Shown here one piece after another: positions 43,830 to 52,458 of a stretch of 64,000 bases of DNA. How positions within the stretch are numbered: position 1 is the first letter of the stretch; the number at the start of each line of letters is the position of its first letter. The stretch comes from Arthrobacter sp. CAU 1506 (GTDB lineage Bacteria; Actinomycetota; Actinomycetes; Actinomycetales; Micrococcaceae), in NCBI RefSeq assembly GCF_005047635.1, contig NZ_SUKC01000010.1, forward strand, positions 116,375-180,374, read 5' to 3'. Made by a program: the position numbers and the translations under genes. The notes beneath the pieces were generated by a model, which saw only the letters and a list, made by a program, of their open reading frames with translations, was not told where the DNA came from and made no database searches.

Positions 43830-44618
43830 TTAGGCGGTGGGCAGCGCGCCTTCCGCTTGAAGATCGCGCAGCACAGCCTGACACGTGGCGTGGAGGGCGG
43901 TGATGACCTCCGGCTGCTGGATCTCGGCGCCGCGCGACAGGGGCGAAGTGATTGATATGGCCAGAGCGGCGGCCCGGCCTGTGGTGGCGAGCGGTGCGCC
44001 AACCGCCGCGAGATCCGCCTCCGTGCGCCCGAGGTTGACGGCATATCCCCGCTCCCGCGCTTCAGTCAGTTCCTGCTGCAGTTTGTCCAGCTCCGCCGCT
44101 GCGAGGCTGGCGGCGGTTTTTTGCGCCTGCCGGCCCGTGTAGAGCTGCGCGACCGACGCCGCCGGCAGCGTGGCCAGGATGGCTTTGCCGCCGGACGAAA
44201 GATGCGCCGGAAGCACCGAGCCGGTGCGGTTGCCGACCCGCAGCAACTGCGGGCCCTCGGCCGTGAACAGGTAGCGGGCGGTGACGCCGACGCGTTCCAC
44301 GAGGTTGACGGTTTCGCGCACGGAGAGGGCAAGCGCCTCAAGGTGCGGACGGGCGATGGAGACGGCAGCCCGGGTGGGATCTGCCGAGGAGTCGGCGCGC
44401 AGCGCGGGGCCGGCGCAGTACCGCCGCTGGTCATCCTGCAGGGCAAAACCCCGGTACACCAACATGGCCATGAGCCGGTGCGCCGTGGAGGGGGCCACAT
44501 CGAGCGACGTGGCTGCGTCGGTGATCCGCAGCCAGTCCCGCTCCTGCAAGAGCACGATCAGCTGCAAGGCGCGATCGACGGAGTCCACGGCGTATCCGGG
44601 CTTCTTCACGATGCTCAT
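43830..44618 (-). CDS. IclR-family regulator of the hydroxylase
   Basis: 262 residues from ATG 44618; a GTG three codons earlier is also in frame. Winged helix at about 10-75 (VDRALQLIVLLQ, LDVAPSTAHRLMAMLVYRGF) and the effector domain (AHLSSGGKAILATLP, YAVNLGRTEADLAAVGAPL). It lies upstream of the hydroxylase on the same strand and carries the matching palindrome across its own start, so it likely represses itself and controls the hydroxylase in response to a hydroxybenzoate. TAAACT overlaps the operator, suggesting a leaderless or near-leaderless mRNA. Confidence 0.88.
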   Translation of the reverse strand: MSIVKKPGYAVDSVDRALQLIVLLQERDWLRITDAATSLDVAPSTAHRLMAMLVYRGFALQDDQRRYCAGPALRADSSADPTRAAVSIARPHLEALALSVRETVNLVERVGVTARYLFTAEGPQLLRVGNRTGSVLPAHLSSGGKAILATLPAASVAQLYTGRQAQKTAASLAAAELDKLQQELTEARERGYAVNLGRTEADLAAVGAPLATTGRAAALAISITSPLSRGAEIQQPEVITALHATCQAVLRDLQAEGALPTA

Positions 44619-44619
44619 G

Positions 44620-44634
44620 TTCTGCACAGCAGAA
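44620..44634. promoter_or_regulatory. IclR operator at its own promoter
   Basis: TTCTGC-ACA-GCAGAA is a perfect 6-bp inverted repeat overlapping the candidate -10 TAAACT (minus strand) of the IclR gene. Confidence 0.6.
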
Positions 44635-44808
44635 GTTTAGCCCGGAGGTTCGGGGCGGGAGGTGACGGCAGGGGCCTGGCAGTCGGGCTAGCGGGCAGAT
44701 ACGTTCCTTCCCGTCCACTGCCTTTCGTTCTGCCGTCCGCGGGCCCGCCGCTGCAAACAGCACCTTCCGGTGCTGGGAAGCTAAGTTACCAGCGGGTAGC
44801 ATGACGGC

Positions 44809-45360
44809 ATGCATCTGATCTTCCGGACCCTGTTGCTGCTTGTCACGGCGCGCCGCCGGCCCGCACTGGGTATTTGGGATTCGTCCTCGCTGTCCTTGCG
44901 CGTGCTGCCCACGGACATCGACATCGCCATGCACGTCAACAACGGGATGTACTTCTCGCTGATGGACCTTGGGCGCTTCGAGTTGATGGTGCGGGCCGGG
45001 GTATGGGACGTCTTCCGCCGGAAGGGCTGGTCCCCGGTGGTCAGCGCGGAGACCATAGCCTTCCGCAAGTCGCTCACCCTCGGCCAGCAGTACAGCATTG
45101 AAACCCGGATCATCGGCTTCGACGACCGCGCCATCTATTTCGAGCAGCGCATGGTGTCCCGCGGCGAGATCTATGCCCGCGCCTACATCGCCACCCGGCT
45201 GGTATCGAAGCAGGGACCGGTCGCGAACGAGGAGATCTTCGCGGCAACCGGCCAGCAACCGCCGGCCGACCTGGTGCTGCCCGAGTGGCTGCATGAATGG
45301 CGGGAGAACAACGCGCTGCCCAGCACCCGCCGCCCCGCTCCGCACCGCTGGGTACGCTGA
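44809..45360 (+). CDS. Hotdog-fold acyl-CoA thioesterase (THEM6-like)
   Basis: 183 residues. The core LRVLPTDIDIAMHVNNGMYFSLMDLGRFELMVRAG is the signature of the 4HBT/THEM6 group (HVNN, with Asp in the helix start as the likely catalytic residue). It would hydrolyse an acyl- or aryl-CoA in the cytosol. TAGCAT lies ten bases before the ATG and there is no Shine-Dalgarno, so a leaderless start is likely. It is followed by the DUF1918 gene after 55 bases. Confidence 0.82.
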   Translation: MHLIFRTLLLLVTARRRPALGIWDSSSLSLRVLPTDIDIAMHVNNGMYFSLMDLGRFELMVRAGVWDVFRRKGWSPVVSAETIAFRKSLTLGQQYSIETRIIGFDDRAIYFEQRMVSRGEIYARAYIATRLVSKQGPVANEEIFAATGQQPPADLVLPEWLHEWRENNALPSTRRPAPHRWVR

Positions 45361-45415
45361 CTCTGGTCGCCGGCACCTCGTTGCCCTACGCTATGGGGGA
45401 GGGAGGTGAGCGGTC

Positions 45416-45604
45416 ATGATCGCAGCACCCGGAGACCGCATTGTCATCAGGGGAAAGACGGTGGAGTCGGCGGACCGGCACGGAGAAGTCATCGAGGTTC
45501 GAGGCGACGGCGGCGCCCCGCCCTACTTCGTTCGTTTCGACGACGGCCACGAGAGCATGGTCTTTCCCGGCACCGATTGCAGCATCGAGCACGCTGCCGG
45601 ATAA
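45416..45604 (+). CDS. DUF1918 small protein
   Basis: 62 residues. The frame GDRIVIRGKTVESADRHGEVIEVRG and FDDGHESMVFPGTDCSIEH is the complete DUF1918 domain (SH3-like barrel) common in Actinobacteria; its function is unknown. GGAGGGAGGTGAG lies just ahead of the ATG, an unusually strong ribosome site. Confidence 0.88.
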   Translation: MIAAPGDRIVIRGKTVESADRHGEVIEVRGDGGAPPYFVRFDDGHESMVFPGTDCSIEHAAG

Positions 45605-45681
45605 GAGCTGCCACACATGCGTTGTCGTGTGAGCTCGCGATAGGACACGTCCGGACAGCCGGACGGGGGGAGCTGGCGGGG

Positions 45682-46329
45682 CTAGGCAGCGAATCGGCGG
45701 GCGAGCAGGACGCTGTCCGTCACTGTGCCGCTTTCGCCATCCGGACCCGTGACCTCGCGCTCAACCGAGTCCACCGTCTCCAAGGTCCATGCCGGACCAT
45801 CCAGCCCAAGCTCTGCGGCGAGTTCGGCTGCGGTAGGCAGCGCTTCCTCCGGCTCTGGATGCCTGGACCACGGCGGAAACGATTCGTGGCCGACGATCAG
45901 CAGCCGGCCGCCGGGGGAAACGGCGCGGGCGCCCGACGCGAGGATCGCGTTCCGCGGCAGTTCGACCGGTGAGTGGAGGAACTGCGCGCAAACCAGGTCG
46001 TACCGCTCGGCGGCTTGCCAGTCCGCCAGATCCTGCCGGCGCCAGTGAATCCGGTCGGCAACGCCGGCTTGTGCGGCGTGCTCGGCCGCCCGCTGCAGCG
46101 CCAGCGCCGACATGTCCAGGCCGGTGACCTGCCAGCCTTGTTCAGCGAGCCAGATGGCATCAGCGCCCTCGCCACAGCCCAGTTCCAGCGCTTTGCCCGG
46201 ACGCAGGCCGGAGAGTTCGCGGACCAGCATGGCGTTGGGCCGGCCGCTCCAGATCTGGTCCCGCTCGGCGTAAAAGGACTCCCAGAACTCGTCGGGATCC
46301 TCCGCATGGCCTTGATGGCGATGTTCCAT
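45682..46329 (-). CDS. Class I SAM-dependent methyltransferase
   Basis: 215 residues from ATG 46329 (CTGGAGG upstream). The SAM motif [28 protein letters not shown] (motif I plus the acidic residue ending strand 2) is clear, and the N-terminus [18 protein letters not shown] is typical of the TehB/Methyltransf_25-type enzymes that act on small molecules. The target (tellurite, thiol or metabolite) is not determinable. It is convergent with DUF1918 and divergent from the luciferase-like gene. Confidence 0.87.
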   Translation of the reverse strand: MEHRHQGHAEDPDEFWESFYAERDQIWSGRPNAMLVRELSGLRPGKALELGCGEGADAIWLAEQGWQVTGLDMSALALQRAAEHAAQAGVADRIHWRRQDLADWQAAERYDLVCAQFLHSPVELPRNAILASGARAVSPGGRLLIVGHESFPPWSRHPEPEEALPTAAELAAELGLDGPAWTLETVDSVEREVTGPDGESGTVTDSVLLARRFAA

Positions 46330-46493
46330 GCCTCCAGACTCTACGCCGGGATCCCTCTGCGCAGAACGCGCGGCCACCAGCCACAACCCGCCGAGGGGAC
46401 GGGGAAGAAATAAGGCGGGCATCGCCGTCGTTATGCCCGACGTGTGCCCGCGGCAACTACCCTGGGCCATCCCGCAACGAAAGGCCCGTCGGC

Positions 46494-47480
46494 GTGAACG
46501 TACCTCTGTCGATCCTTGATCTGGCAACCATCGGCACCAACGAGACCGTGGGCGAAAGCCTGGCCGGCAGTGTGGCGCTGGCGCAACGGGCCGAGGAACT
46601 CGGGTACAGGCGCGTCTGGTACGCCGAACACCACAACATGGCGTCGATCGCCTCGTCCGCCACCAGCGTGCTGATTGCCCACGTTGCCGCGCACACCAGC
46701 ACGATCCGGCTGGGCGCCGGCGGCATCATGCTGCCCAACCATGCTCCGCTCACCATCGCCGAGCAGTTCGGCACCCTCGAAGCGCTGCATCCGGGCCGCA
46801 TCGACCTGGGCTTGGGCCGCGCGCCGGGCAGCGACCAGAACACCCTGCGGGCGCTGCGCCGCGATCCGATGAGCGCCGATTCGTTCCCGCAGGACGTGCT
46901 GGAGCTGCAGGGCTATCTCACCGGTCAGACCCGGATCAAGGGCGTGGATGCAACACCGGGCAAGGGCAGCAACGTGCCGCTGTACATCCTGGGCTCCTCG
47001 CTGTTCGGCGCCAAGCTGGCCGCTGCGCTGGGGCTGCCGTACTCGTTCGCCTCGCACTTTGCGCCGAACGCCCTGCAGGACGCGGTGTCCGTCTACCGCC
47101 GCGAATTCCAGCCCTCCGAGCAGCTCGCCGAACCGTACGTGATCGCCGGCGTGAACGCCATCGCGGCGGACACCAACGAGGAAGCGCAGGAGCAGTTCCG
47201 GATTGTCCGGCGCAGCCGGGTCTCATTGCTGTTCGGCCGGGACCGGAAGTTCACCGACGAGGAAGCCGACCTGATCCTGGACTCGCCGCAGGGCCAGCAC
47301 GTGGAGCAGATGGTCAAGTACTCGGCCGTCGGAACCCCGGATACCGTGACGGAATACCTGGAGGGATTCGCCAAGCACGCCGACGCTGACGAGCTGATCG
47401 TGGCGTTCCAGGCGCCCACGGTCGCGCAGCGGCTGCGCGCCCTGGAACTGACCGCGGAGGCCAGCGGCCTGGCCGCCTGA
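46494..47480 (+). CDS. LLM-class flavin-dependent oxidoreductase (YhbW-like)
   Basis: 328 residues from GTG 46494. [12 protein letters not shown] at the N-terminus and [35 protein letters not shown] are the marks of the luciferase-like MsnO8/YhbW branch, which bears a TIM barrel binding reduced FMN. It differs clearly from the luciferase-like protein at 6166-7209. The function is not established for this branch. It stands alone, with tandem repeats after it. Confidence 0.85.
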   Translation: MNVPLSILDLATIGTNETVGESLAGSVALAQRAEELGYRRVWYAEHHNMASIASSATSVLIAHVAAHTSTIRLGAGGIMLPNHAPLTIAEQFGTLEALHPGRIDLGLGRAPGSDQNTLRALRRDPMSADSFPQDVLELQGYLTGQTRIKGVDATPGKGSNVPLYILGSSLFGAKLAAALGLPYSFASHFAPNALQDAVSVYRREFQPSEQLAEPYVIAGVNAIAADTNEEAQEQFRIVRRSRVSLLFGRDRKFTDEEADLILDSPQGQHVEQMVKYSAVGTPDTVTEYLEGFAKHADADELIVAFQAPTVAQRLRALELTAEASGLAA

Positions 47481-47521
47481 GCCGACTTCGGGTCGGGCGC
47501 CCGCTGAGGCGCCCGAGCTGA

Positions 47522-47603
47522 CGGCGGGCCTGAGCCGACTGGGCCGGTGCGTGCCGGCGGGCCTGAGCCGACTGGGCCGGTGCGTGCCGGCGGGCCGCGA
47601 TAC
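47522..47603. repeat. 33-bp tandem repeat, about 2.5 copies
   Basis: Units starting CGGCGGGCCTGAGCCGACTG begin at 47522 and 47555, with a partial third at 47588. They lie in the 240-base space between the LLM gene and bioY; no gene is seen in this space. Confidence 0.8.
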
Positions 47604-47720
47604 TGCTGGAATGGCGTAATCATCGCCATAAACCGGGACGCCGTTGAGGGCTGCCGGTACAGTGGTGCGAGATCCGGATCCGGAGTTTCGCAGGGATAGA
47701 CCCCTCGAGAAGGAGCAAAC

Positions 47721-48323
47721 ATGAGTACAGCCGTCGTCGCGCGCCAGGGTGTTCTGGCCGATGCCCTCGTCCCCAGCACCGCCCTGACCAACACCGCTTT
47801 GGTTATCGGTGGCGCCGGCCTGACCGCTGTGATGGCGCAGCTGGCCGTGCCGCTGTGGCCGGTCCCGATCACGGGCCAGACCCTGGCCGTGCTGCTGGTT
47901 GGCAGCACCCTCGGCCCGGTGCGCGGGATGCTGGCGATGGCGCTGTACTGGGTGGCCGGTGTCGCCGGCATGCCGGTGTTCTCCGAGGCCTCCTCCGGCC
48001 TGGCCGCTGCCGTCGGCCCGACCGGCGGCTACCTGGTGGGCTTCGTGGCGGCGGCAGGCCTGACCGGCTGGCTGGCCAAGCGCAACTGGGACAAGAAGTT
48101 CCTGGGCGCCACGGTTTCCTTCTTCGCCGGCACCGTGATTACCTTCGTCTTCGGCATGGCCTGGCTGGCCATCTCGCTGGGCGCCGATCTGCAGCAGACG
48201 CTTGAGTGGGGCCTGTACCCGTTCATCATCGGCGGCATCGTGAAGTCCCTGATCGCGGCCGCGGCCATGCCCGCCGCCTGGAAGCTGGCCGCCCGGCTGC
48301 CCAAGGACTCCGCCCGCGCCTAG
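47721..48323 (+). CDS. bioY: Biotin transporter substrate-binding component
   Basis: 200 residues, six hydrophobic segments. The motif LAVPLWPVPITGQTLAVLLVGSTLGPVRGMLAMALYWVAGVAGMPVF is diagnostic for BioY, as is GGYLVGFVAAAGLTGWLA. BioY captures biotin at the membrane and works with an ECF ATPase module; bioM/bioN are not next to it, so it would share a general EcfAAT or act alone. AGAAGGAG precedes the ATG. A strong hairpin ends the transcript. Confidence 0.93.
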   Translation: MSTAVVARQGVLADALVPSTALTNTALVIGGAGLTAVMAQLAVPLWPVPITGQTLAVLLVGSTLGPVRGMLAMALYWVAGVAGMPVFSEASSGLAAAVGPTGGYLVGFVAAAGLTGWLAKRNWDKKFLGATVSFFAGTVITFVFGMAWLAISLGADLQQTLEWGLYPFIIGGIVKSLIAAAAMPAAWKLAARLPKDSARA

Positions 48324-48374
48324 CGGGTTAGCGGCAGGCTCCGCGCCCGCCGCATCCTGACAACTTCACAGCAC

Positions 48375-48422
48375 GACGCCGGTGCCCGGACGTGGATTCT
48401 TCCCGCGGCGGGCACCGGCGTC
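48375..48422 (+). terminator. Hairpin after bioY
   Basis: GACGCCGGTGCCCG (48375-48388) pairs perfectly with CGGGCACCGGCGTC (48409-48422), followed by TGTTGTGT. Confidence 0.7.
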
Positions 48423-48463
48423 TGTTGTGTGCGCTGCGAGGCCCCGTTGTCGCCGCGCTAATG

Positions 48464-48624
48464 CACGCACAGCCCTGACATCGCGACGCGTGCCCACCTC
48501 GCATTCCCACACGCGCAGCCCTGACATCCCGACGCGTGCGCACCTCACATTCCTACGCACACAGCCCTGACATCCCCACGCGTGCGCACCTCACATTCCT
48601 ACGCGCACAGCCCTCACATCCCCA
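48464..48624. repeat. 46-bp tandem repeat, about 3.5 copies
   Basis: The AGCCCTGACATC core occurs at 48471, 48517, 48563 and 48609, exactly 46 bases apart. Each unit also carries GACGCGTGCGCACCTCACAT. This unit is unrelated in sequence to the 46-bp repeat at 31016. It is part of the gene-free space 48324-48746. Confidence 0.85.
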
Positions 48625-48687
48625 CAACGAGTGGTGAGAAGATGGCATCTTTGCCCATCAGGGATGCCATCTTCTCACCACTCGTTG
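48625..48687. repeat. Perfect 25-bp inverted repeat upstream of the glycosylase gene
   Basis: The 25 bases 48625-48649 (starting CAACGAGTGGTGAGAAG) are the exact reverse complement of 48663-48687, with a 13-base loop. No T run follows on either side. It directly abuts the 46-bp tandem repeats and ends 60 bases before the glycosylase start. Confidence 0.85.
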
Positions 48688-48746
48688 CGTCCGTTCGATC
48701 GGCGCCCACCCTGAGGCTAGGCTCGAATCGTGACGGGACAGCATCG

Positions 48747-49403
48747 ATGACGGGGCAGGAGATCCGGGACTTCGTGGAGCGGCTGGGCACGTTCCAGACC
48801 GGGCCCTCCAGCCGCAACTTCTTCTCCACGGAGTTGCCCGAGAACGCAGCACGCCGGCACAACGTCACGCGCTACTTTGAGCAGATGCTGGAACGCCGGC
48901 CGGCTGTCCTGCTGGTGGGGGAGGCCCCGGGCTACCGCGGCATGACCGTTACCGGCGTCCCCTTTACGAACAAGGCGCTGATCTCCGGGCACGACCCTTT
49001 CGGGATGTTCGGCCCGGACAACGGGTACCTGCTGCCGCCGGAGGTGCTGACCGTCCCGGCCGAACCCACCGCCACGGTCATGTGGAACGTGCTGGCAGAT
49101 CTGGATTTCCTGCCGCTGCTGTGGAGCGCCTATCCGTTCCATCCGCACCAGCCCGGGCGGACGCAGTCCAACCGCACGCCGTCGATGCCGGAGATCGCGG
49201 CCGGCACGCTCTTCTGGCAGGATCTGGCCCGACTGTTCAAGATCGACTCAGTGGTCGCGGTGGGGAACATCGGGCATCGGAGCGTGACCGCCAGCGGCCT
49301 GGACGTGCCGAAGATCCGCCACCCGGCCCATGGCGGCAAGGAGTTGTTCCGGCGAGGCCTGCAGGACCTGCTGGACACCGGCGCAATCCGGAGGAGTCAA
49401 TGA
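48747..49403 (+). CDS. Uracil-DNA glycosylase superfamily protein
   Basis: 218 residues from ATG 48747. VLLVGEAPGYRGMTVTGVPFT is the motif 1 region (GEAPG) of the UDG superfamily, VGNIGHRSV lies in the middle, and the C-terminal IRHPAHGGKELF resembles motif 2 (HP-S/A-P-x-x). The family removes damaged bases from DNA. Whether it acts on uracil or is one of the divergent members is not decidable. Farther upstream in-frame starts run through the inverted repeat and are unlikely. Confidence 0.85.
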   Translation: MTGQEIRDFVERLGTFQTGPSSRNFFSTELPENAARRHNVTRYFEQMLERRPAVLLVGEAPGYRGMTVTGVPFTNKALISGHDPFGMFGPDNGYLLPPEVLTVPAEPTATVMWNVLADLDFLPLLWSAYPFHPHQPGRTQSNRTPSMPEIAAGTLFWQDLARLFKIDSVVAVGNIGHRSVTASGLDVPKIRHPAHGGKELFRRGLQDLLDTGAIRRSQ

Positions 49404-49490
49404 TCGCGCAGCGGATTGCCCGTCGACGGTACCTGCGTGCGCTGAGCTCATCACAACCCGCGGGCTAAAAACCCCATCAACTGTACGGGC

Positions 49491-49521
49491 CTGGCCCTCC
49501 CGGAGATCCCGGAAGGGCCAG
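49491..49521. terminator. Bidirectional hairpin between glycosylase and thiolase
   Basis: CTGGCCCTCCCGG (49491-49503) pairs with CCGGAAGGGCCAG (49509-49521) with one wobble. The genes on both sides run toward it. Confidence 0.65.
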
Positions 49522-49558
49522 ATCGGTGCAGTCGTTTGGATAGTGGACTGGTAGTTGG

Positions 49559-50749
49559 CTAGACCGCTTCGAGCACACTGACGTAGTTGGCGATCGCCAA
49601 GCCGCCCATGTTGTGCACGGCAGCGCGCCGCGCACCCGGCAGTTGCATGTCCCCGGCGGTGCCGGAGAGCTGCATGGCGCTGACCACGTGCTGCGAGACG
49701 CCGGTGGCGCCGACCGGGTGCCCCTTGGCCTTCAGGCCGCCGGACAGGTTCACCGGCAGCTTGCCGCCGCGGTACACCGTGCCCTCCTCGATGGCCCGGC
49801 GGCCCTCGCCGGCGGCCGTCAGCCCCATGACCTCGTACATGATCAGTTCGGCGATGGTGAAGCAGTCATGCACCTCGGCGAGGTCCAGATCCTCCAGACC
49901 CACGCCAGCCATGCCGAGCGCCCGCTGCCAGGCGGCCCGGCTGCCCGCGAAGGCCGTGGGGTCGCGCTTCTCGGCCGGCATGAAGTCGTTGGCATGGCCG
50001 AATCCGGCCAGCCGCACGGCAGCAGCCGCGGCCCCGGAACGCGGTGCCTCGGTACTGAGCACCACCGCGGCGGCGCCGTCCGAGACCGGCGAGCAGTCGG
50101 TCCGGCGCAGCGGCTCGGCCACCACCGGGTTCTTGTCCGAAATGGTCTGGCAGAACTCCTCGCCCAGATCCTTGCGCAGTTGGGCGTACGGATTGGCCAC
50201 GCCGTTGCGGTGGTTCTTTGCCGCGATCGAACCGAGCACGTCACCTACGTCGCCGAAGCGTTTCTGGTAATGCTTGGCGGTCTCGGCGAACAGCCCGGCG
50301 AAGCCGGTGGAGCTCGGCTTGCCGGCCGCCTCGTAATCGGCGCCCAGTAGGGCGGCACCCACCACGTTGGCGCCGGCGTGGGTCATCTTCTCCGCGCCGA
50401 TCACCAGCACGTTGCGCGCGGTGCCGGCCAGCAGTGACTTGGCACCCTGTTGCACGGCGGCCGAGCCGGACGCGCAGGCGTTCTCCACCCGGGTGGCCGG
50501 CACGTTGGCCAGCTCATCCGAGACCTGCAGCGCCAGCGAGGAGGCGAAGCCCAGCGGCACCATGCCGGAGTTGAACTGACCCAGATAGACCTCGTCGATC
50601 TGCCCCGGCTCCAGCCCCGCGTTGGCAATGGCATCCCGGGCCACGCCGACAATCAGCGACTCCAGCGTCTCGTCCGCCAGCTTGCCGAACGGGGAGTGGC
50701 CCCACCCGGTGAGCAGGATGTCTTTTCCGAATTGGTCCTTCAGGCTCAT
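49559..50749 (-). CDS. Thiolase, SCP2-type acetyl-CoA acetyltransferase
   Basis: 396 residues. The nucleophile Cys is in [14 protein letters not shown] (about 89-102), the base His in [13 protein letters not shown], and [14 protein letters not shown] is the C-terminal active loop. The layout lacks the usual Cys near the C-terminus of classical thiolases, as in SCP2/trifunctional-type enzymes. It overlaps the CoA-transferase B stop by four bases. With the CoA-transferase it would split acetoacetyl-CoA into two acetyl-CoA; a 3-oxoadipyl-CoA role is less likely given the SCOT-like subunit A. Confidence 0.87.
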   Translation of the reverse strand: MSLKDQFGKDILLTGWGHSPFGKLADETLESLIVGVARDAIANAGLEPGQIDEVYLGQFNSGMVPLGFASSLALQVSDELANVPATRVENACASGSAAVQQGAKSLLAGTARNVLVIGAEKMTHAGANVVGAALLGADYEAAGKPSSTGFAGLFAETAKHYQKRFGDVGDVLGSIAAKNHRNGVANPYAQLRKDLGEEFCQTISDKNPVVAEPLRRTDCSPVSDGAAAVVLSTEAPRSGAAAAAVRLAGFGHANDFMPAEKRDPTAFAGSRAAWQRALGMAGVGLEDLDLAEVHDCFTIAELIMYEVMGLTAAGEGRRAIEEGTVYRGGKLPVNLSGGLKAKGHPVGATGVSQHVVSAMQLSGTAGDMQLPGARRAAVHNMGGLAIANYVSVLEAV

Positions 50750-51483
50750 CGGTATGCTCCTTCCAGGGGGCCTTCCAGTGCGGCTTCCCGTTCCACGGCG
50801 GTCTCGGCCTGTCCGGCCCCGGCCGCCTCTTCCAGTTCGGGCGCGACGGCGAAGTCCGGCTCGGTCTTCTCGCGCAGCTCTGCCACGGTGACCCCTGGCG
50901 CGAGGCGGACCAGGCGCAGCGAGGGGGCATCGCCGTCGTTCTCAATATCAAAGACCGCCAGATCCGTGATGATCCGGTCCACCACCCGCACGCCGGTGAG
51001 CGGCAGCGAGCATTCGTTGACGATCTTGGGGGTGCCGTCCTTGGCCACGTGCTCGGTCAACACCAGCACGCGCGGGGTGCCGGCCACCAGGTCCATGGCG
51101 CCGCCCATGCCCTTGACCATCTTGCCGGGGATGGTCCAGTTGGCCAGGTCGCCGGCGCCGGAGACCTGCATGGCGCCCAGCACGGCGATCTTCACATGGC
51201 CGCCGCGGATCATGCCGAAGCTGGTGGCCGAGTCGAAGATTGAGCCGCCGGGGAGCACCGTGACGGTCTGCTTGCCGGCGTTGATCAGGTCCGCGTCCTC
51301 GTCGCCGTCGTACGGGAACGGGCCCATGCCCAGCAGTCCGTTCTCGCTCTGCAGCACCACCCGCACGCCGTCGGGCAGGTTGTTGGCCACCAGCGTGGGA
51401 ATGCCGATGCCGAGGTTGACGTAGTCGCCGTCGTTCAGTTCGCTGGCGGCAATGGCCGCCATTTCATCTCGTGTCCAGGCCAT
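50746..51483 (-). CDS. scoB: 3-oxoacid CoA-transferase, subunit B
   Basis: 245 residues. [11 protein letters not shown] carries the catalytic Glu (in SENG), and [18 protein letters not shown] is the conserved N-terminal loop. The C-terminal tail (about 215-245) is Glu/Ala-rich and not conserved in the family. It moves CoA from succinyl-CoA to a 3-oxo acid. It lies 24 bases after subunit A and overlaps the thiolase start. Control is likely by the divergent IclR. Confidence 0.88.
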   Translation of the reverse strand: MAWTRDEMAAIAASELNDGDYVNLGIGIPTLVANNLPDGVRVVLQSENGLLGMGPFPYDGDEDADLINAGKQTVTVLPGGSIFDSATSFGMIRGGHVKIAVLGAMQVSGAGDLANWTIPGKMVKGMGGAMDLVAGTPRVLVLTEHVAKDGTPKIVNECSLPLTGVRVVDRIITDLAVFDIENDGDAPSLRLVRLAPGVTVAELREKTEPDFAVAPELEEAAGAGQAETAVEREAALEGPLEGAYR

Positions 51484-51507
51484 GGTTCTCTCCTTCAGGG
51501 GTTGGTC

Positions 51508-52224
51508 TCAGGCGCCGACGACGGCGGGGCGGGGGCGGACGGTGCGCTGCTCGATGTCCTTGACGCGGTCGGACGCCTGCACCAGTCGCTGCACGTAGAC
51601 GCTCGGGGTCACGATGTGGTTCGGGTCCAACTGGCCCGGTTCCACAATCACCTCGGCCTCGGCGATGGTGACGCGGCCCGCGGTGGCCACCACCGGGTTG
51701 AAGTTGCGGGCGGTGTGGCGGTAGACCAGGTTGCCGTCGGTGTCCGCGGTGTGCGCGTGGACCAGCGACAGGTCGGCCACGATGCCCCGTTCCTGCACGT
51801 ACAGCTCGCCGTCGAATTCCTGGTGCGGCTTGCCCTCGGCGATCACCGTGCCGACGCCGGTCTTGGTGTAGAAGGCCGGGATGCCGGCCCCGCCGGCGCG
51901 GAGCCGTTCGGCGAGGGTGCCCTGCGGGTTGAACTCAACCTCCAACGTTCCGGCCAGGAACTGCTGGGCGAACAGTTTGTTTTCGCCCACGTAGGAGGCC
52001 AGCACCTTGCGGACCTGCCCGGCCTCGATCAGCACGCCCAGGCCCTTGCCGTCGATGCCCATGTTGTTGGACACCACGGTCAGGTCCTTCACGCCGGAAT
52101 CACGCACCGCGTCAATCAGGTCCGCGGGAATGCCGGAGAGTCCGAACCCTCCCACCGCAATGGTCATGCCGTCATGCAGCACGCCTGCCAGCGCGGCGGC
52201 GGGTCCTGTGGTCAGTTTGGACAT
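51508..52224 (-). CDS. scoA: 3-oxoacid CoA-transferase, subunit A
   Basis: 238 residues. GMTIAVGGFGLSGIPADLIDAV is the CoA-binding loop and ENKLFAQQFLAGTLEVEFNPQGTLAERLRAGGAGIPAFYT is the long conserved block of SCOT A subunits; it matches acetoacetate-type transferases better than PcaI. First gene of a three-gene operon with subunit B and thiolase. AGGAGGAAG lies seven bases before the ATG. An IclR operator candidate lies 59 bases upstream. Confidence 0.88.
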   Translation of the reverse strand: MSKLTTGPAAALAGVLHDGMTIAVGGFGLSGIPADLIDAVRDSGVKDLTVVSNNMGIDGKGLGVLIEAGQVRKVLASYVGENKLFAQQFLAGTLEVEFNPQGTLAERLRAGGAGIPAFYTKTGVGTVIAEGKPHQEFDGELYVQERGIVADLSLVHAHTADTDGNLVYRHTARNFNPVVATAGRVTIAEAEVIVEPGQLDPNHIVTPSVYVQRLVQASDRVKDIEQRTVRPRPAVVGA

Positions 52225-52282
52225 CTGCTTCCTCCTCGTTGAGTGCTTTCCCCTGCGGTGAGTCCACTGGTTCCTGCGCTTC

Positions 52283-52299
52283 TGTCCATCTTGTGGACA
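52283..52299. promoter_or_regulatory. IclR operator, CoA-transferase side
   Basis: TGTCCATCTTGTGGACA: TGTCCA and TGGACA form an inverted repeat. Thirteen of its first 15 bases match the site at 52390. Confidence 0.55.
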
Positions 52300-52389
52300 A
52301 CATCTATCCCGCAGCCTAAGGGTGTTCCTCAGGTCACGTCAACGAGGTTGCAAAGCGTACATTCACACTGTGGACAAGGTCGGATAGAC

Positions 52390-52404
52390 TGTCCACATTG
52401 TGGA
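52390..52404. promoter_or_regulatory. IclR operator, regulator side
   Basis: TGTCCACATTGTGGA (TCCACA-T-TGTGGA palindrome) lies 55 bases before the IclR start. A half site (TGTGGACA) occurs 15 bases upstream of it. Confidence 0.6.
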
Positions 52405-52458
52405 TCGAAGCCGGTGAAAGGCCGTCAGTGGGCGCCTGCCGGTCGAGAAGGGAATCTG

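Noticed and set aside
47604..47720. Riboswitch or BirA site upstream of bioY
   Set aside because: I see no clear conserved leader structure or biotin operator there.
48464..48624. CRISPR array
   Set aside because: Same reason: direct 46-bp tandem units without spacers and no cas genes.
49559..52224. PcaIJ/PcaF (3-oxoadipate) assignment for the CoA-transferase/thiolase operon
   Set aside because: Subunit A matches SCOT-type acetoacetate transferases, and the thiolase is SCP2-like rather than PcaF-like. It remains possible but is not preferred.
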